DNA from: Streptomyces sp. Je 1-332
Lineage (GTDB): Bacteria; Actinomycetota; Actinomycetes; Streptomycetales; Streptomycetaceae
Direction of reading: 5' to 3'
Assembly (NCBI RefSeq): GCF_040730185.1
Contig: NZ_CP160402.1
Coordinates: 7,750,001 to 7,814,000 of the forward strand
DNA: 64,000 bases
A model generated the notes under the pieces. That model saw only the letters and a list, made by a program, of their open reading frames with translations. It was not told the DNA's origin and made no database searches. The translations under genes and the position numbers were made by a program. Positions 41,376 to 50,300 of the stretch are shown here, one piece after another (positions within the stretch are counted from its first letter, which is position 1; each line of letters opens with the position of its first letter).

Positions 41376-41627
41376 CTGTGATCACCGCCTCATCAGCAGT
41401 CTCACATCAGGCCCGGGATCCTGCCCGGCCTCGGACGGCACAGGCCCCCATTTCACGTACGCCCGCCGTGATTCGGGCCTCCCCGGGCTCACCCCGGTCC
41501 CCCGGACCGGCCGTCTCAGTGATCGACCCCGGTCCGCGGCGGCCCGCCCGCGCAGCGTAAGGTCGCGGACCGGCCGCCTGCGGCCCAACCGAACCAATAC
41601 CGTCACCCGAACAAGGAGCTGCTGGTC

Positions 41628-41810
41628 ATGCCAGCCAATGACGCCGCTGAGGCGCCGATCTACGAAACCCTCGTCCAGGAGCACGGCGATGTCCTCGCGA
41701 CAGCCCGCAAGGCCGCCGAGGAGACCCAGCAGAGAGCCGAGGCCGTCCTCGACTTCCGGGGGCCGCTCGCGGTCGTGCCCGACGCCCCCTCCGCCGAGCC
41801 CGCGGCGTAG
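41628..41810 (+). CDS. small hypothetical protein, 60 aa
   Basis: ATG 41628 has AAGGAG 8 bases upstream. The helical N-terminal two-thirds (APIYETLVQEHGDVLATARKAAEETQQRAEAVLDFRGPL) ends in a Pro/Ala tail. Strong ribosome site and good third-position GC support it as a real gene. Not recognised. Precedes the PHP-domain gene by 111 bases. Confidence 0.65.
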   Translation: MPANDAAEAPIYETLVQEHGDVLATARKAAEETQQRAEAVLDFRGPLAVVPDAPSAEPAA

Positions 41811-41921
41811 GCGCCACCGCGGGGCGGGGAAGGCCGTCGCCCTCACATGCCCCGCCGCCCTTTGTGGGCGACGCTGGAAGCACACGTACGCCGTCACGGT
41901 CCCCGACGGCCGGAGGTGCTG

Positions 41922-42944
41922 ATGGATCCCGTCGAGGCGCTGGAACGGATCGCCTTCCTGCTGGAGCGCGGCCGCGCCCCGACCTATCGGGTGCGGGCCT
42001 TTCGCACAGCGGCCGCGGTGGTGGGCGGCCTCGCCGACGGTGAGGCGGCGCGGCGCGTCGCCGACGGCTCCCTGGAGTCGCTCAAGGGGATCGGCCCCAA
42101 GACCGCCGGTGTGATCCGCGAGGCGCTGTCCGGCGACGTGCCCGGGTATCTGGAGCGGCTCGAGGGCGAGGCCGACGCCCCGCTCACCGGGGGCGGCGCC
42201 CGGCTGCGGGCGCTGCTGCGCGGCGACTGTCACCTGCACTCGGACTGGTCCGACGGCGGCAGCCCGATCGAGGAGATGGGCCGCGCGGCACAAGCGCTCG
42301 GCCACGAGTGGGCCGTGCTCACCGACCACTCGCCACGGCTGACCATCGCGCGCGGTCTCTCGCCGGAGCGGCTGCGCGAGCAGCTGGCCGTGGTGGCCGA
42401 CCTCAACGAGCGCTGGGCGCCCTTCCGGCTGCTCACGGGCATCGAGTGCGACATCCTTGACGACGGCTCGCTCGACCAGGAGCCGGAACTGCTCGACCAG
42501 CTCGACGTCGTGGTCGTCTCCGTCCACTCCAAGCTGCGCATGGACGCCGCCGCGATGACGCGGCGCATGGTCGCGGCCGTCAGCAATCCACGGGCCGACG
42601 TGCTCGGCCACTGCACCGGACGGCTCGTCACCGGGCGCGGCAGGCCGGAGTCGCAGTTCGACGCGGACGAGGTGTTCGCCGCGTGCGAGGCCGCCGGCAC
42701 GGCCGTCGAGATCAACAGCAGGCCGGAGCGCCTGGACCCGCCGCGTCGGCTGCTGCGCAGGGCCGTGGACGCCGGTGTGCTGTTCTCCGTGGACACCGAC
42801 GCGCACGCGCCCGGTCAACTGGACTGGCAGGTGCTCGGGTGCGAGCGGGCCGAGGAGTGCGGGGTGCCCGCCGACCGCGTGGTGACGACCTGGACCGCGG
42901 AGAGGCTGCTGGCCTGGACGCGGGAGAAGCGGGCGGCGGCCTGA
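41922..42944 (+). CDS. PHP domain protein with N-terminal HhH region (PolX-C-like), 340 aa
   Basis: ATG 41922 has GGAGG 5 bases upstream. Residues about 1-95 resemble the polymerase-X-type helix-hairpin-helix region (ALERIAFLLERGRAPTYRVRAFRTAA, LKGIGPKTAGVIREAL). The PHP metallo-phosphoesterase domain follows: GDCHLHSDWSDGG, LTDHSPRLTIARGL, VSVHSKLRMD, DVLGHCTGR, EINSRPERLDPP and DTDAHAPGQL supply the expected His/Asp/Glu metal ligands. The nucleotidyltransferase palm of full PolX is missing. A role in DNA repair or phosphate-ester hydrolysis is inferred from the family. Confidence 0.9.
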   Translation: MDPVEALERIAFLLERGRAPTYRVRAFRTAAAVVGGLADGEAARRVADGSLESLKGIGPKTAGVIREALSGDVPGYLERLEGEADAPLTGGGARLRALLRGDCHLHSDWSDGGSPIEEMGRAAQALGHEWAVLTDHSPRLTIARGLSPERLREQLAVVADLNERWAPFRLLTGIECDILDDGSLDQEPELLDQLDVVVVSVHSKLRMDAAAMTRRMVAAVSNPRADVLGHCTGRLVTGRGRPESQFDADEVFAACEAAGTAVEINSRPERLDPPRRLLRRAVDAGVLFSVDTDAHAPGQLDWQVLGCERAEECGVPADRVVTTWTAERLLAWTREKRAAA

Positions 42945-43007
42945 GCAGGGCACGATGGCACGACGGCAGACCGGCCGGGGCCACGGCTTCAGCTGTGGCC
43001 GATGCCT

Positions 43008-45104
43008 TCAGAGACCGCCCGCGAGGACCCGGTCCGGCGTCAGCGGCAGCTCGCGCAGCCGCACACCCGTCGCGTGGTGCACCGCGTTTCCGATGGCCGC
43101 GGCCGTCCCCACGATGCCGATCTCCCCGATCCCCTTGCTGCCCATGGGGTTGAGATGGGCGTCGTCCTCGTCGATCCAGTGCGCCTCGATCGCCGGTACG
43201 TCCGCGTTGGCCGGTACGTGGTAGGCGGCTAGGTCGGCCTCCGTGAAGTCGCCGAAGGCCGGGTCCATGGTGCTGCCCTCGGTCAGCGCCATGCCCAGGC
43301 CCATCGTCATCGCCCCGATGAACTGCGAACGCGCGGTACGGGAGTTGAGGATGTGCCCGGCCGCATAGACCCCGAGCAGCCGGCGCACCCGGACCTCGCC
43401 CGACACCGTGTCGACGCCCACCTCGGCGAAGTGGGCGCCGAAGGCGTGGCGGGCGTAGTCGCTGTCCGCGTCGGCCTCGCCCGTGGTGTCGGCGGTGGCA
43501 CCGACGCCCTCCGGGGGCAGCTGCTGCCCCTCCTGTCCTGCCAGGCGTGCGGCGAGCCGCGTACAGGCCTCGTGGACGGCCCAGCCCCAGGAGGCGGTCC
43601 CGGAGGAACCGCCCGCGAGCGGCGCGTCCGGCAGGTCGCTGCTGCCGATCTCGGTCCGTACGGACTCCAGCGGGACGCCGAGCGCTTCGGCGGCGACCTG
43701 GGCGAGCACCGTGCGGGCGCCCGTGCCGATGTCGGTGGCGTTGACGCGGACCACGAAGCTGCCGTCCGGGTAGGCGTGGGCGCTCGCCTGTGAGGGCCCT
43801 ACGACCACCGGGTACGTGGCCGCGGCGACCCCGCTGCCGACCAGGACCGGCCCCTCGGCGCGCGAGCGTGGGCCAGGGTCGCGCTCGGCCCAGCCGAAGC
43901 GCCGGGCGCCCTCGCGCAGGCACTCCGCGAGGTGACGGCTGCTGAAGGGCTTGGCGGAGTCGGGCTCCGTTGGGGTGTCGTTGCGCAGCCGCAGCTCCAC
44001 GGGGTCGATGCCCAGGGTCACGGCGAGCTCGTCCATCGCCGACTCCAGGACGTACATGCCGGGCGCCTCGCCGGGCGCGCGCATCCAGGAGGGGCTCGGC
44101 ACGTCGAGCGGCACCACGCGATGGGTGGTGCGGGCGTGCGGCGAGGGGTACATGACACGCGTGGCGGCGGCGGCCGTCTCGACGAACTCCTTGACGCGAG
44201 AGGTGTGCGCGGTCACCTCATGGATCACGGAGGTCAGCCTGCCGTCCCTCTCGGCGCCCAGCCGTACCCGGTGCAGGGTCGGCGAGCGGTGGCCCACCAC
44301 GGCGGGCAACTGGCGCCGTGGCAGGACGAGTTTGACGGGCCTTCCGGTCTCGCGGGCGGCCATGGAGGCCAGCACCACGTGCGGACGGGGTGTGCCCTTG
44401 GAGCCGAAGCCGCCGCCGACGTGCTCGGAGACGACCGTGATGTCCTCCTTGGGCAGCGCGAAGAGCCCCGCGAGGACATCGCGGACGGTGGTGGCGCCCT
44501 GGCTGCTGTCGTGCACGGTCAGCCGCCCGTCCCGCCACTGTGCGGTGGCCGCGTGCGGCTCCATGGGGTGGTTGTGCAGCGGCGGCACCCGGTAAGTGAC
44601 GTCGACGCGGGAGGGCGCGTCCGCGAACGCGCTCTCCGCGTCGCCGCGCACGTGCTCGCCGGAGGTGCCGTCCTCGTCCTCCGGCACATAGGCCTCGGGG
44701 TGATCTGCCTTCAGGGTGACGTCGTGCGGTTCTTCGGCGTAGGTGACCCGGACGGCCGCCGCGCCCTCGCGTGCCGCCTCCAGGCTGTCGGCGACGACGA
44801 GCGCGACGTACCAGCCCCGGTGCGGCACGCGCGCGTCCTGCAACACGGCGAGCGTCGCGTCGTCCGGCTTCCCCAGGCGTGGCGCGTTCAGGTGGGTGAG
44901 GACCTCGACGACGCCGGGCAGCTCACGGGCCGCCGTGTCGTCGACCGCGGTGACCGAACCGCGCGCCACCGTGGCGGGCACCGGCCAGGCGTAGGCGCAC
45001 CCCTCAGGGGTGTGCTCGGCGGCGTAGCGGGCGGCCCCGGCCACCTTCTGGGGGCCCTCCCTGCGCTCGGCGGGGGCCCCGAGGGCGCTGGCGGTGTCCG
45101 GCAT
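43008..45104 (-). CDS. molybdenum hydroxylase, molybdopterin-binding subunit (PaoC/XdhA-like), 698 aa
   Basis: ATG 45104 has GGGAG 8 bases upstream. Xanthine-oxidase-family large-subunit motifs occur in order: QKVAGAARYAAEH, HNHPMEPHAATAQWRDG, GGGFGSKGTPRPHVVLASMAARETGRPVKL, RAPGEAPGMYVLES and GSKGIGEIGIVGTAAAIGNAVHHATGV with the catalytic Glu (GIGEIG). Binds Mo-cytosine-dinucleotide-type cofactor and oxidises aldehydes or N-heterocycles. Third gene of the operon, 32 bases after the FAD subunit. Substrate unknown; similarity to PaoC favours aldehydes. The dedicated maturation factor (XdhC/PaoD) is not in the window. Confidence 0.92.
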   Translation of the reverse strand: MPDTASALGAPAERREGPQKVAGAARYAAEHTPEGCAYAWPVPATVARGSVTAVDDTAARELPGVVEVLTHLNAPRLGKPDDATLAVLQDARVPHRGWYVALVVADSLEAAREGAAAVRVTYAEEPHDVTLKADHPEAYVPEDEDGTSGEHVRGDAESAFADAPSRVDVTYRVPPLHNHPMEPHAATAQWRDGRLTVHDSSQGATTVRDVLAGLFALPKEDITVVSEHVGGGFGSKGTPRPHVVLASMAARETGRPVKLVLPRRQLPAVVGHRSPTLHRVRLGAERDGRLTSVIHEVTAHTSRVKEFVETAAAATRVMYPSPHARTTHRVVPLDVPSPSWMRAPGEAPGMYVLESAMDELAVTLGIDPVELRLRNDTPTEPDSAKPFSSRHLAECLREGARRFGWAERDPGPRSRAEGPVLVGSGVAAATYPVVVGPSQASAHAYPDGSFVVRVNATDIGTGARTVLAQVAAEALGVPLESVRTEIGSSDLPDAPLAGGSSGTASWGWAVHEACTRLAARLAGQEGQQLPPEGVGATADTTGEADADSDYARHAFGAHFAEVGVDTVSGEVRVRRLLGVYAAGHILNSRTARSQFIGAMTMGLGMALTEGSTMDPAFGDFTEADLAAYHVPANADVPAIEAHWIDEDDAHLNPMGSKGIGEIGIVGTAAAIGNAVHHATGVRLRELPLTPDRVLAGGL

Positions 45105-45136
45105 GGGAGTTCTCCCTGGAGGCGGAGGCAGTCGGG

Positions 45137-46120
45137 TCACGAAGAGGTGAGGCGGCGCAGGACATCACACGCGAGATTGCGGGCGAGGCGCACCTTGAAC
45201 GCGTTGTCCCGCAGCGGCTCGGCCGCGGCGAGTTCGGCGTCCACGGCGCTCAGGAACGCCTCGTCGCTCGCCGGGCCGCCGGCCAGCGCCTCCTCGGCGT
45301 GCCGGGCGCGCCAGGGCCGGTGGGCCAGGCCGCCGAACGCGATCCGCGCCTGGCGTACGACGGAGTCCTCGACGTCGAGGACCACGGCCACCGAGGCGAG
45401 CGCGAAGGCGTACGAGGCGCGGTCGCGGGCCTTGCGGTAGGCGGAGGGCAGCCCCGCGGTCCCGGGCGGGATCCGCACACCGGTGATCAGCTCGCCGGGT
45501 GTGATCTCGGTGTCCTGTTCCGGACGGCCGCCGGGCAGGCGGTGGAACTCGGCGACGGGCAGGGCGCGCCGGCCCCGCACGCCCTGGAGCTCCACCTGGG
45601 CGTCGAGCGCGGCGAGCGCGACCGCCATGTCCGAGGGGTGGGTGGCGATGCACTGCGGTGAGTGGCCGAGAACCGCGTGGTCGCGGTGGACGCCGTCACG
45701 TGCTCCGCAGCCGGTGCCGGGCTCACGCTTGTTGCACGGCTTGCCCAGGTCCTGGAAGTAGGGGCAGCGGGTGCGCTGAAGCAGGTTGCCGCCGGTCGTG
45801 GCGATGTTGCGCAGCTGGCCCGACGCCCCCGCGAGGAGCGCCTGGGCGAGGACGGGGTAGCGGTCACGCACCAGCGGGTGGGCGGCGAGGTCGCTGTTGC
45901 GCACCGTTCCGCCGGCGCGGAGGGACCCGTCGGGCAGCTCCTCCACGGCGTCCAGCGGCAGCCTGCTGACGTCGATCAGTGTCCCGGGGCGTTCGACGCC
46001 CAGCTTCATCAGGTCGACGAGATTGGTGCCGCCGCCCAGATAGCGGGAGCCCTGACGGCCCGCGTGGGCGGCGGTCGCCTCCTCGACGCTGTAGGCACGC
46101 ACGTACCGGAAGGGCTTCAC
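45137..46120 (-). CDS. molybdenum hydroxylase FAD subunit with extra 4Fe-4S motif (PaoB-like), 327 aa
   Basis: GTG 46118-46120 overlaps the Fe-S subunit stop (GTGA). The vanillyl-alcohol-oxidase-type FAD fold is shown by RYLGGGTNLVDLMKLGVERPGTLIDVSRL and GASGQLRNIATTGGNLLQRTRCPYF. Between them and the C-terminal domain is an insertion CPYFQDLGKPCNKREPGTGCGA ending in a further His/Cys (HSPQCIATHPSDM). These Cys are in the arrangement that binds the additional 4Fe-4S cluster in E. coli PaoB. Passes electrons from the Mo and 2Fe-2S centres to an acceptor. Confidence 0.92.
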   Translation of the reverse strand: MKPFRYVRAYSVEEATAAHAGRQGSRYLGGGTNLVDLMKLGVERPGTLIDVSRLPLDAVEELPDGSLRAGGTVRNSDLAAHPLVRDRYPVLAQALLAGASGQLRNIATTGGNLLQRTRCPYFQDLGKPCNKREPGTGCGARDGVHRDHAVLGHSPQCIATHPSDMAVALAALDAQVELQGVRGRRALPVAEFHRLPGGRPEQDTEITPGELITGVRIPPGTAGLPSAYRKARDRASYAFALASVAVVLDVEDSVVRQARIAFGGLAHRPWRARHAEEALAGGPASDEAFLSAVDAELAAAEPLRDNAFKVRLARNLACDVLRRLTSS

Positions 46121-46650
46121 CGGGCCACGTCCTCTACTGCCTCGACGATGTGCGGATAGGCGCCGCAGCGGCAGAGATTGCCGCTGAGCCGCTCTCGGAT
46201 CTCGTCCCTGGTCAGCTCGACGGGGGCGCCCGTGTCCGCTTCCGGATCCGTCACGTGGGAGGCGCGGCCCGCCGCGGCCTCCTCCAGTGCGCCGACGGTC
46301 GAACAGATCTGGCCCGGGGTGCAGTAGCCGCACTGGAAGGCGTCGCGCTCCAGGAAGGCACGCTGTACGGGATGCAGCCCTTCACCATCCTCGGAGTGAA
46401 GCCCTTCCACGGTGGTGATGTCGCACCCTTCATGAGCGACGGCCAGCAGCAGACAGCTGTTGGCCCGGCGTCCGTCGACGAGGACGGTGCAGGCACCGCA
46501 CTGGCCGTGGTCACAGCCCTTCTTGGCGCCGGTGAGACCCATCTGTTCGCGCAGGACGTCGAGCAGCGTCGAACGGTGGTCGACGGTCGGGCGGCACGGC
46601 GTGCCGTTCACCGTCAGGGGCACTTCCGAGCGGAACACTTCGGTCCCCAT
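46117..46650 (-). CDS. molybdenum hydroxylase 2Fe-2S subunit (PaoA-like), 177 aa
   Basis: ATG 46650 (MGTEVFRSEVPLTVNG) is the family start. Plant-type 2Fe-2S motif KKGCDHGQCGACTVLVDGRRANSC and the C-terminal helical 2Fe-2S motif QCGYCTPGQIC with SGNLCRCGAYPHIVEAV are intact, giving two clusters. No Tat signal is present, unlike E. coli PaoA, so the complex should stay cytosolic. First gene of the operon; a SigB-like promoter lies 45 bases upstream. Confidence 0.94.
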   Translation of the reverse strand: MGTEVFRSEVPLTVNGTPCRPTVDHRSTLLDVLREQMGLTGAKKGCDHGQCGACTVLVDGRRANSCLLLAVAHEGCDITTVEGLHSEDGEGLHPVQRAFLERDAFQCGYCTPGQICSTVGALEEAAAGRASHVTDPEADTGAPVELTRDEIRERLSGNLCRCGAYPHIVEAVEDVAR

Positions 46651-46694
46651 GGCGCTCTGCTCCCTCGTCGAAGCGTGGTCTGCGGTGTCACCGC

Positions 46695-46719
46695 GTAACC
46701 AGCCTGAGTCAGGACACAC
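46695..46719 (-). promoter_or_regulatory. SigB-like promoter of the molybdenum hydroxylase operon
   Basis: Reverse strand GTGT (46716-46719), 15-base spacer GTCCTGACTCAGGCT and GGTTAC (46695-46700). The upstream 15 bases (TGCCGGAACGTGTGT) are identical to those at the DUF5709 promoter, and the distance from -10 to start codon is almost equal (45 versus 47 bases). Confidence 0.6.
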
Positions 46720-46728
46720 GTTCCGGCA

Positions 46729-47544
46729 TCACGGCTTGCGGGCGAGGCCGCCGTGTTCGCCGATGGGCTCCGGGGTGGGGGAGCCGGGGGCCGGGCGCCA
46801 GAGCGGGACCGAGACGACGCCCGGCTCCAGGAGTTCCAGACCTTCGAAGAACGCCGCGATCCGGTCGACGGGCCGCAGGAAGTAGGGGACGGCGCCGGTT
46901 TCGTTGTAGGCGTCCTGGGCCCGCTCGTAGTCGGCGTCGGTGCCTCGCGAGCCGTCGTTGATCGAGAGGTAGCTGCCGGAGGGCAGGCCTTCCATCAGAC
47001 GGGTGACGATGGCCCGCGCCCGGTCGTGGTCGCCGATGTGCCCCAGGATGTTGCTGAGGATCAGGGCGGTGGGGCGGGAGAGGTCGAGCGTCTCGGCCGC
47101 GGCGGCGAGGATGCGGTCGGGGTCGGACAGATCGGCGTCCACGTACGCGGTGGCTCCCTCGGGCGTGGAGGTGAGCAGGGCGCGGGCGTGCGCGAGGACC
47201 ATCGGGTCGTGGTCGACGTAGACGATCCTGGACCTCGGATCGAGCCGCTGGGCCACCTCGTGGGTGTTGTCCACGGTCGGCAGCCCGGTCCCGATGTCCA
47301 GGAACTGCCCGATGCCCGCCTCGGAGACCAGGTGGGTGATGTTGCGGCGCAGGAACGCGCGGCTGCTGCGGGCGACGGTGCCGATGCCGGGGAAGACGGC
47401 GCTGTAGGCGTCGCCCGCCTCCTTGTCGACGGGGTAGTTGTCCTTCCCGCCCAGCCAGTAGTTCCAGATCCGGGCCGAGTGCGGCACCGTCGTGTCGATC
47501 TTCTGATGCGCCGCGGGTCCGGGCGTCGTGGCGTGGTCGGTCAT
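46729..47544 (-). CDS. SAM-dependent methyltransferase, DUF574 / Methyltransf_19 family, 271 aa
   Basis: ATG 47544 (MTDHATTPGPAAHQKIDTTVPHSARIWNYWLGGKDNYPVDKEAG begins the family pattern over residues 1-45). FLDIGTGLPTVDNTHEVAQ is the SAM-binding glycine motif (near 80) and VDHDPMVLAHARALL the adenosine-contacting acidic loop. These are numerous in Streptomyces and of unknown substrate. It is 78 bases upstream of the Fe-S subunit in the same direction, but the SigB-like promoter lies between them. Confidence 0.92.
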   Translation of the reverse strand: MTDHATTPGPAAHQKIDTTVPHSARIWNYWLGGKDNYPVDKEAGDAYSAVFPGIGTVARSSRAFLRRNITHLVSEAGIGQFLDIGTGLPTVDNTHEVAQRLDPRSRIVYVDHDPMVLAHARALLTSTPEGATAYVDADLSDPDRILAAAAETLDLSRPTALILSNILGHIGDHDRARAIVTRLMEGLPSGSYLSINDGSRGTDADYERAQDAYNETGAVPYFLRPVDRIAAFFEGLELLEPGVVSVPLWRPAPGSPTPEPIGEHGGLARKP

Positions 47545-47795
47545 GGGCAGCGTCCGTCTCTCCGCCGGGGGCGTGAACCTGTTCAACGCACAATTTAGGT
47601 GCCAACCGAGCGGCCGCGTACACCAGTTGACGTTTGTCGATGAGCTCTGCGACGCCGTCCGTTCCGCTTCTGCTGCCAGACATCATCGGGTCCCGGCGGT
47701 TGTCCGCCCGCGCGGCCTCGGCGAGGATGCCGCCCTTACGTGAGGGGATCGCCGCGTTCTCCGGGGCGTGTGCGGCCGGGAGGAAAGGCATTGCG

Positions 47796-48701
47796 ATGGG
47801 ATCACACGCGGCGACGAGCCGACGCAGGCCGATCGTGTTCGCGGCGCTCGGCGCAACCCTGCTCGCAGCCCTGCTGTCCATCCCGAGCGCCGGGGGAGCG
47901 CCGCGGTCGGCCGACGCCTGCGGCAGCGTCGGCACCGAGCTGCCGCGCGGCGACTGCGGGCCGTTCTGGCAGGTCGTAGCCGAGGACTTCAACGGTGACC
48001 GGGTGCCGCTCGGCGCGTTCAGCGACTGCGATCACCACGCTGACACCTCCGCCGCGTACTGCGACGGACTGAAGGGGTCCTATCGCGCCGACTGGTGGGC
48101 CTACCCCACCGGTTGGCGCGACACCGCCAACGACCGGGACCGGGACGTCGTCGGTGTCTACCACCCGGAGGACACCGTGAGCGTGGGCCCTGCGCAGAAC
48201 GGCGACGGCCGGATGCGCGTCCGGATGTGGCGGCCCGCCGACGGAGGTCCTGTCCACGCCGCCGCGGTCGTACCGCGTGCCGTCATGCAGATGAAGTACG
48301 GCAAGTACAGCGCCCGCATCAAGGTGACCAAGCCGGCCCCCGGTTACAAGTCGGCCTGGCTGCACTACGGCGGGGGCTGCGAGATGGACCACCCCGAGGG
48401 CAACTGGGCCGGGTCCCTCACCGCGTTCCACCACCCGTGCGGCGGTGGCGAACAGGGCACGTTCCGCGGCGCCGACGAGTGGACCGAGTGGCACACGGTG
48501 TCGACCGAATGGACCCCGGGGCACGTGCGCTTCTTCGTGGACGGCCGGGAGACCGGACACGACACCCGAGGCGTGCCGGACCAGCCGCTGTCCTGGATCC
48601 TGCAGAACGAGAGCGCGCTGGAAGGCCCGGGAGCGGCGCCCGGCAGCAGCGCGCAGCTGGAGATCACCTGGGTAGCCGCGTACGCGTACGACTGGAAGTA
48701 G
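47796..48701 (+). CDS. secreted GH16-like glycoside hydrolase, 301 aa
   Basis: ATG 47796 has GGGAGGAAA upstream. A Sec signal peptide (RPIVFAALGATLLAALLSIPSAGGA) is cleaved near residue 37. The mature protein has the jelly-roll features of GH16: YGKYSARIKVTKPAPGYKSAWLHYGGG, the catalytic ExDxxE as CEMDHPEG (near 207), and EWTEWHTVSTEWTPGHVRFFVDGRETG. Six Cys in the mature part suggest disulfides. Likely hydrolyses a beta-glucan-type polysaccharide outside the cell; the exact substrate is not evident. Confidence 0.85.
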   Translation: MGSHAATSRRRPIVFAALGATLLAALLSIPSAGGAPRSADACGSVGTELPRGDCGPFWQVVAEDFNGDRVPLGAFSDCDHHADTSAAYCDGLKGSYRADWWAYPTGWRDTANDRDRDVVGVYHPEDTVSVGPAQNGDGRMRVRMWRPADGGPVHAAAVVPRAVMQMKYGKYSARIKVTKPAPGYKSAWLHYGGGCEMDHPEGNWAGSLTAFHHPCGGGEQGTFRGADEWTEWHTVSTEWTPGHVRFFVDGRETGHDTRGVPDQPLSWILQNESALEGPGAAPGSSAQLEITWVAAYAYDWK

Positions 48702-48769
48702 AGCCGCAGGGCACCCGAGTACCCGCGGGGCGAGGTTTCAGCGGGAGCAGTTCGGCAAAGCGTACAAAT

Positions 48770-49735
48770 ATGGTGCAAATCGGCTACACGATGATGACCG
48801 AGCAGGCGGGCCCCCGTGCCCTCGTCGACGACCTGGTCGCGGCGGAGCGGGCCGGGTTCGACTTCTCCGTCACCTCTGATCACTACTTCCCCTGGCTCGA
48901 CTCGCAGGGGCACGCGCCCTACGCGTGGAGCGTGCTCGGTGCCGCGGCGCAGGCGACGTCGCGGATCCCGCTCATGACGTACGTGACCTGCCCGACGGTC
49001 CGCTATCACCCCGCCGTGGTGGCACAGAAGGCCGCGACGATGCAGCTGCTCTCCGAGGGCCGCTTCCGGCTCGGGCTCGGCTCGGGCGAGAACCTCAACG
49101 AGCACGTGGTCGGCGCCGGCTGGCCATCGCCCCAGGTGCGCCTCGAGATGCTCGAAGAGGCGGTGGACATCATCCGGGCGCTGTTCACCGGCGAGAACGT
49201 CAACCACCAGGGCACCCACTTCGACGTGTCGAACGCCCGCCTGTGGGATGTGCCCGACAAGCTGCCGCCCATTGGAGTGGCGGTTTCCGGCGGCCGGTCC
49301 TGCTCGCTGGCCGGGCGCCTTGCCGACCTGGTCATCGCGACCGAGCCCAAGGCCGAGCTGCTCGAATCCTTCGACCGGCACGGCGGCAGCGGCAAGCCGC
49401 GCGTCGGCCAGCTGCCCGTCTGCTTCGACACCGACAAGGACGCGGCGATCGCCCGCGCCCGAGACCAGTTCCGCTGGTCGGTCGGCGGCTGGCCGGTGAA
49501 CTCGGAACTGCCGGGGCCCTCCGGCTTCGCGGGCGCCACCCAGTACGTGACCCGCGAGGACATCGCCGAGCAGATCCCCTGCGGCGAGGACGTCGACTCG
49601 TTCGTGGACGCCGTACGCCCCTTCGTCGACGCGGGCTTCACGGAAGTCGCCCTCGTCCAGGTGGGCGGCGACCAGCAGCGCCCCTTCATCGACTGGGCGG
49701 AGCAGAAACTCCTTCCCGCGCTGCGCGAGCTCTGA
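48770..49735 (+). CDS. LLM class F420-dependent oxidoreductase, 321 aa
   Basis: ATG 48770 (MVQIGYTMMTEQAGPRALVDDLVAAERAGFDFSVTSDHYFPWL begins the family N-terminus), though a ribosome site is weak, so a leaderless start is possible. LLM TIM-barrel features follow: SVLGAAAQATSRIPLMTYVTCPTVRYHPAVVAQKAATM and GRFRLGLGSGENLNEHVVG. It matches the TIGR03557-type F420 group found in actinobacteria. Cofactor F420 is expected; substrate unknown. Confidence 0.92.
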   Translation: MVQIGYTMMTEQAGPRALVDDLVAAERAGFDFSVTSDHYFPWLDSQGHAPYAWSVLGAAAQATSRIPLMTYVTCPTVRYHPAVVAQKAATMQLLSEGRFRLGLGSGENLNEHVVGAGWPSPQVRLEMLEEAVDIIRALFTGENVNHQGTHFDVSNARLWDVPDKLPPIGVAVSGGRSCSLAGRLADLVIATEPKAELLESFDRHGGSGKPRVGQLPVCFDTDKDAAIARARDQFRWSVGGWPVNSELPGPSGFAGATQYVTREDIAEQIPCGEDVDSFVDAVRPFVDAGFTEVALVQVGGDQQRPFIDWAEQKLLPALREL

Positions 49736-49820
49736 GCAGCTCAGGAACATCAGATACCTGTTCGCACATCGGGTACCCGTGATCACACGTCAGTTACCCG
49801 CGACCCCACTGGAGCACAGC

Positions 49821-50243
49821 GTGAACGACACACCCGACCCGGCCGCATCCACCGCGCGGTCCGACTCCCCGGACCTGGTGCAAGTGGTACTCGGCGAGTG
49901 CTCCGCGGCCGACGCGGACGCCGTCTTCGGGGTCCTGCGCACCCACTTCCCGTCCGACCGCGGCGAGGAGGCGCCCCACCGGACGGAGCAGCCACGCCCC
50001 GCCGTCTGGACCGGCGGTTTCCTCGCCGCCGACAGCCCGGGGCCGGTCCGCGGTGTGCTGCTCGCGGACTCGGTCACCGCCGACCTGCAAGGCAGCCCGG
50101 TGGCGGTGGACCGGCTGCGGGCCACGCTCGAATCGGCCTTCGTCGTCTCGGCCACCGGCACCGCGTCCGGCGACCAGGAAGTACAGGTCCAGCTGCGCCT
50201 GACGGGCGCCGAACACGGCGAGCCGCCGCTCCCGGGTCACTGA
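49821..50243 (+). CDS. hypothetical protein, 140 aa
   Basis: GTG 49821 has GGAG 6 bases upstream and is preferred to GTG 49779. The protein is acidic, with LVQVVLGECSAADADAVFGVLRTHFPSDRGEEA and the alpha/beta-looking segment QEVQVQLRLTGAEH. No signal or membrane segment. Family not recognised; converges on the semialdehyde dehydrogenase gene. Confidence 0.6.
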   Translation: MNDTPDPAASTARSDSPDLVQVVLGECSAADADAVFGVLRTHFPSDRGEEAPHRTEQPRPAVWTGGFLAADSPGPVRGVLLADSVTADLQGSPVAVDRLRATLESAFVVSATGTASGDQEVQVQLRLTGAEHGEPPLPGH

Positions 50244-50300
50244 ACCCGGTCGCGGCGGTCGCGGCTACGGCCGTGCGCATTCGGCCCGGCCAGCCCCCGG

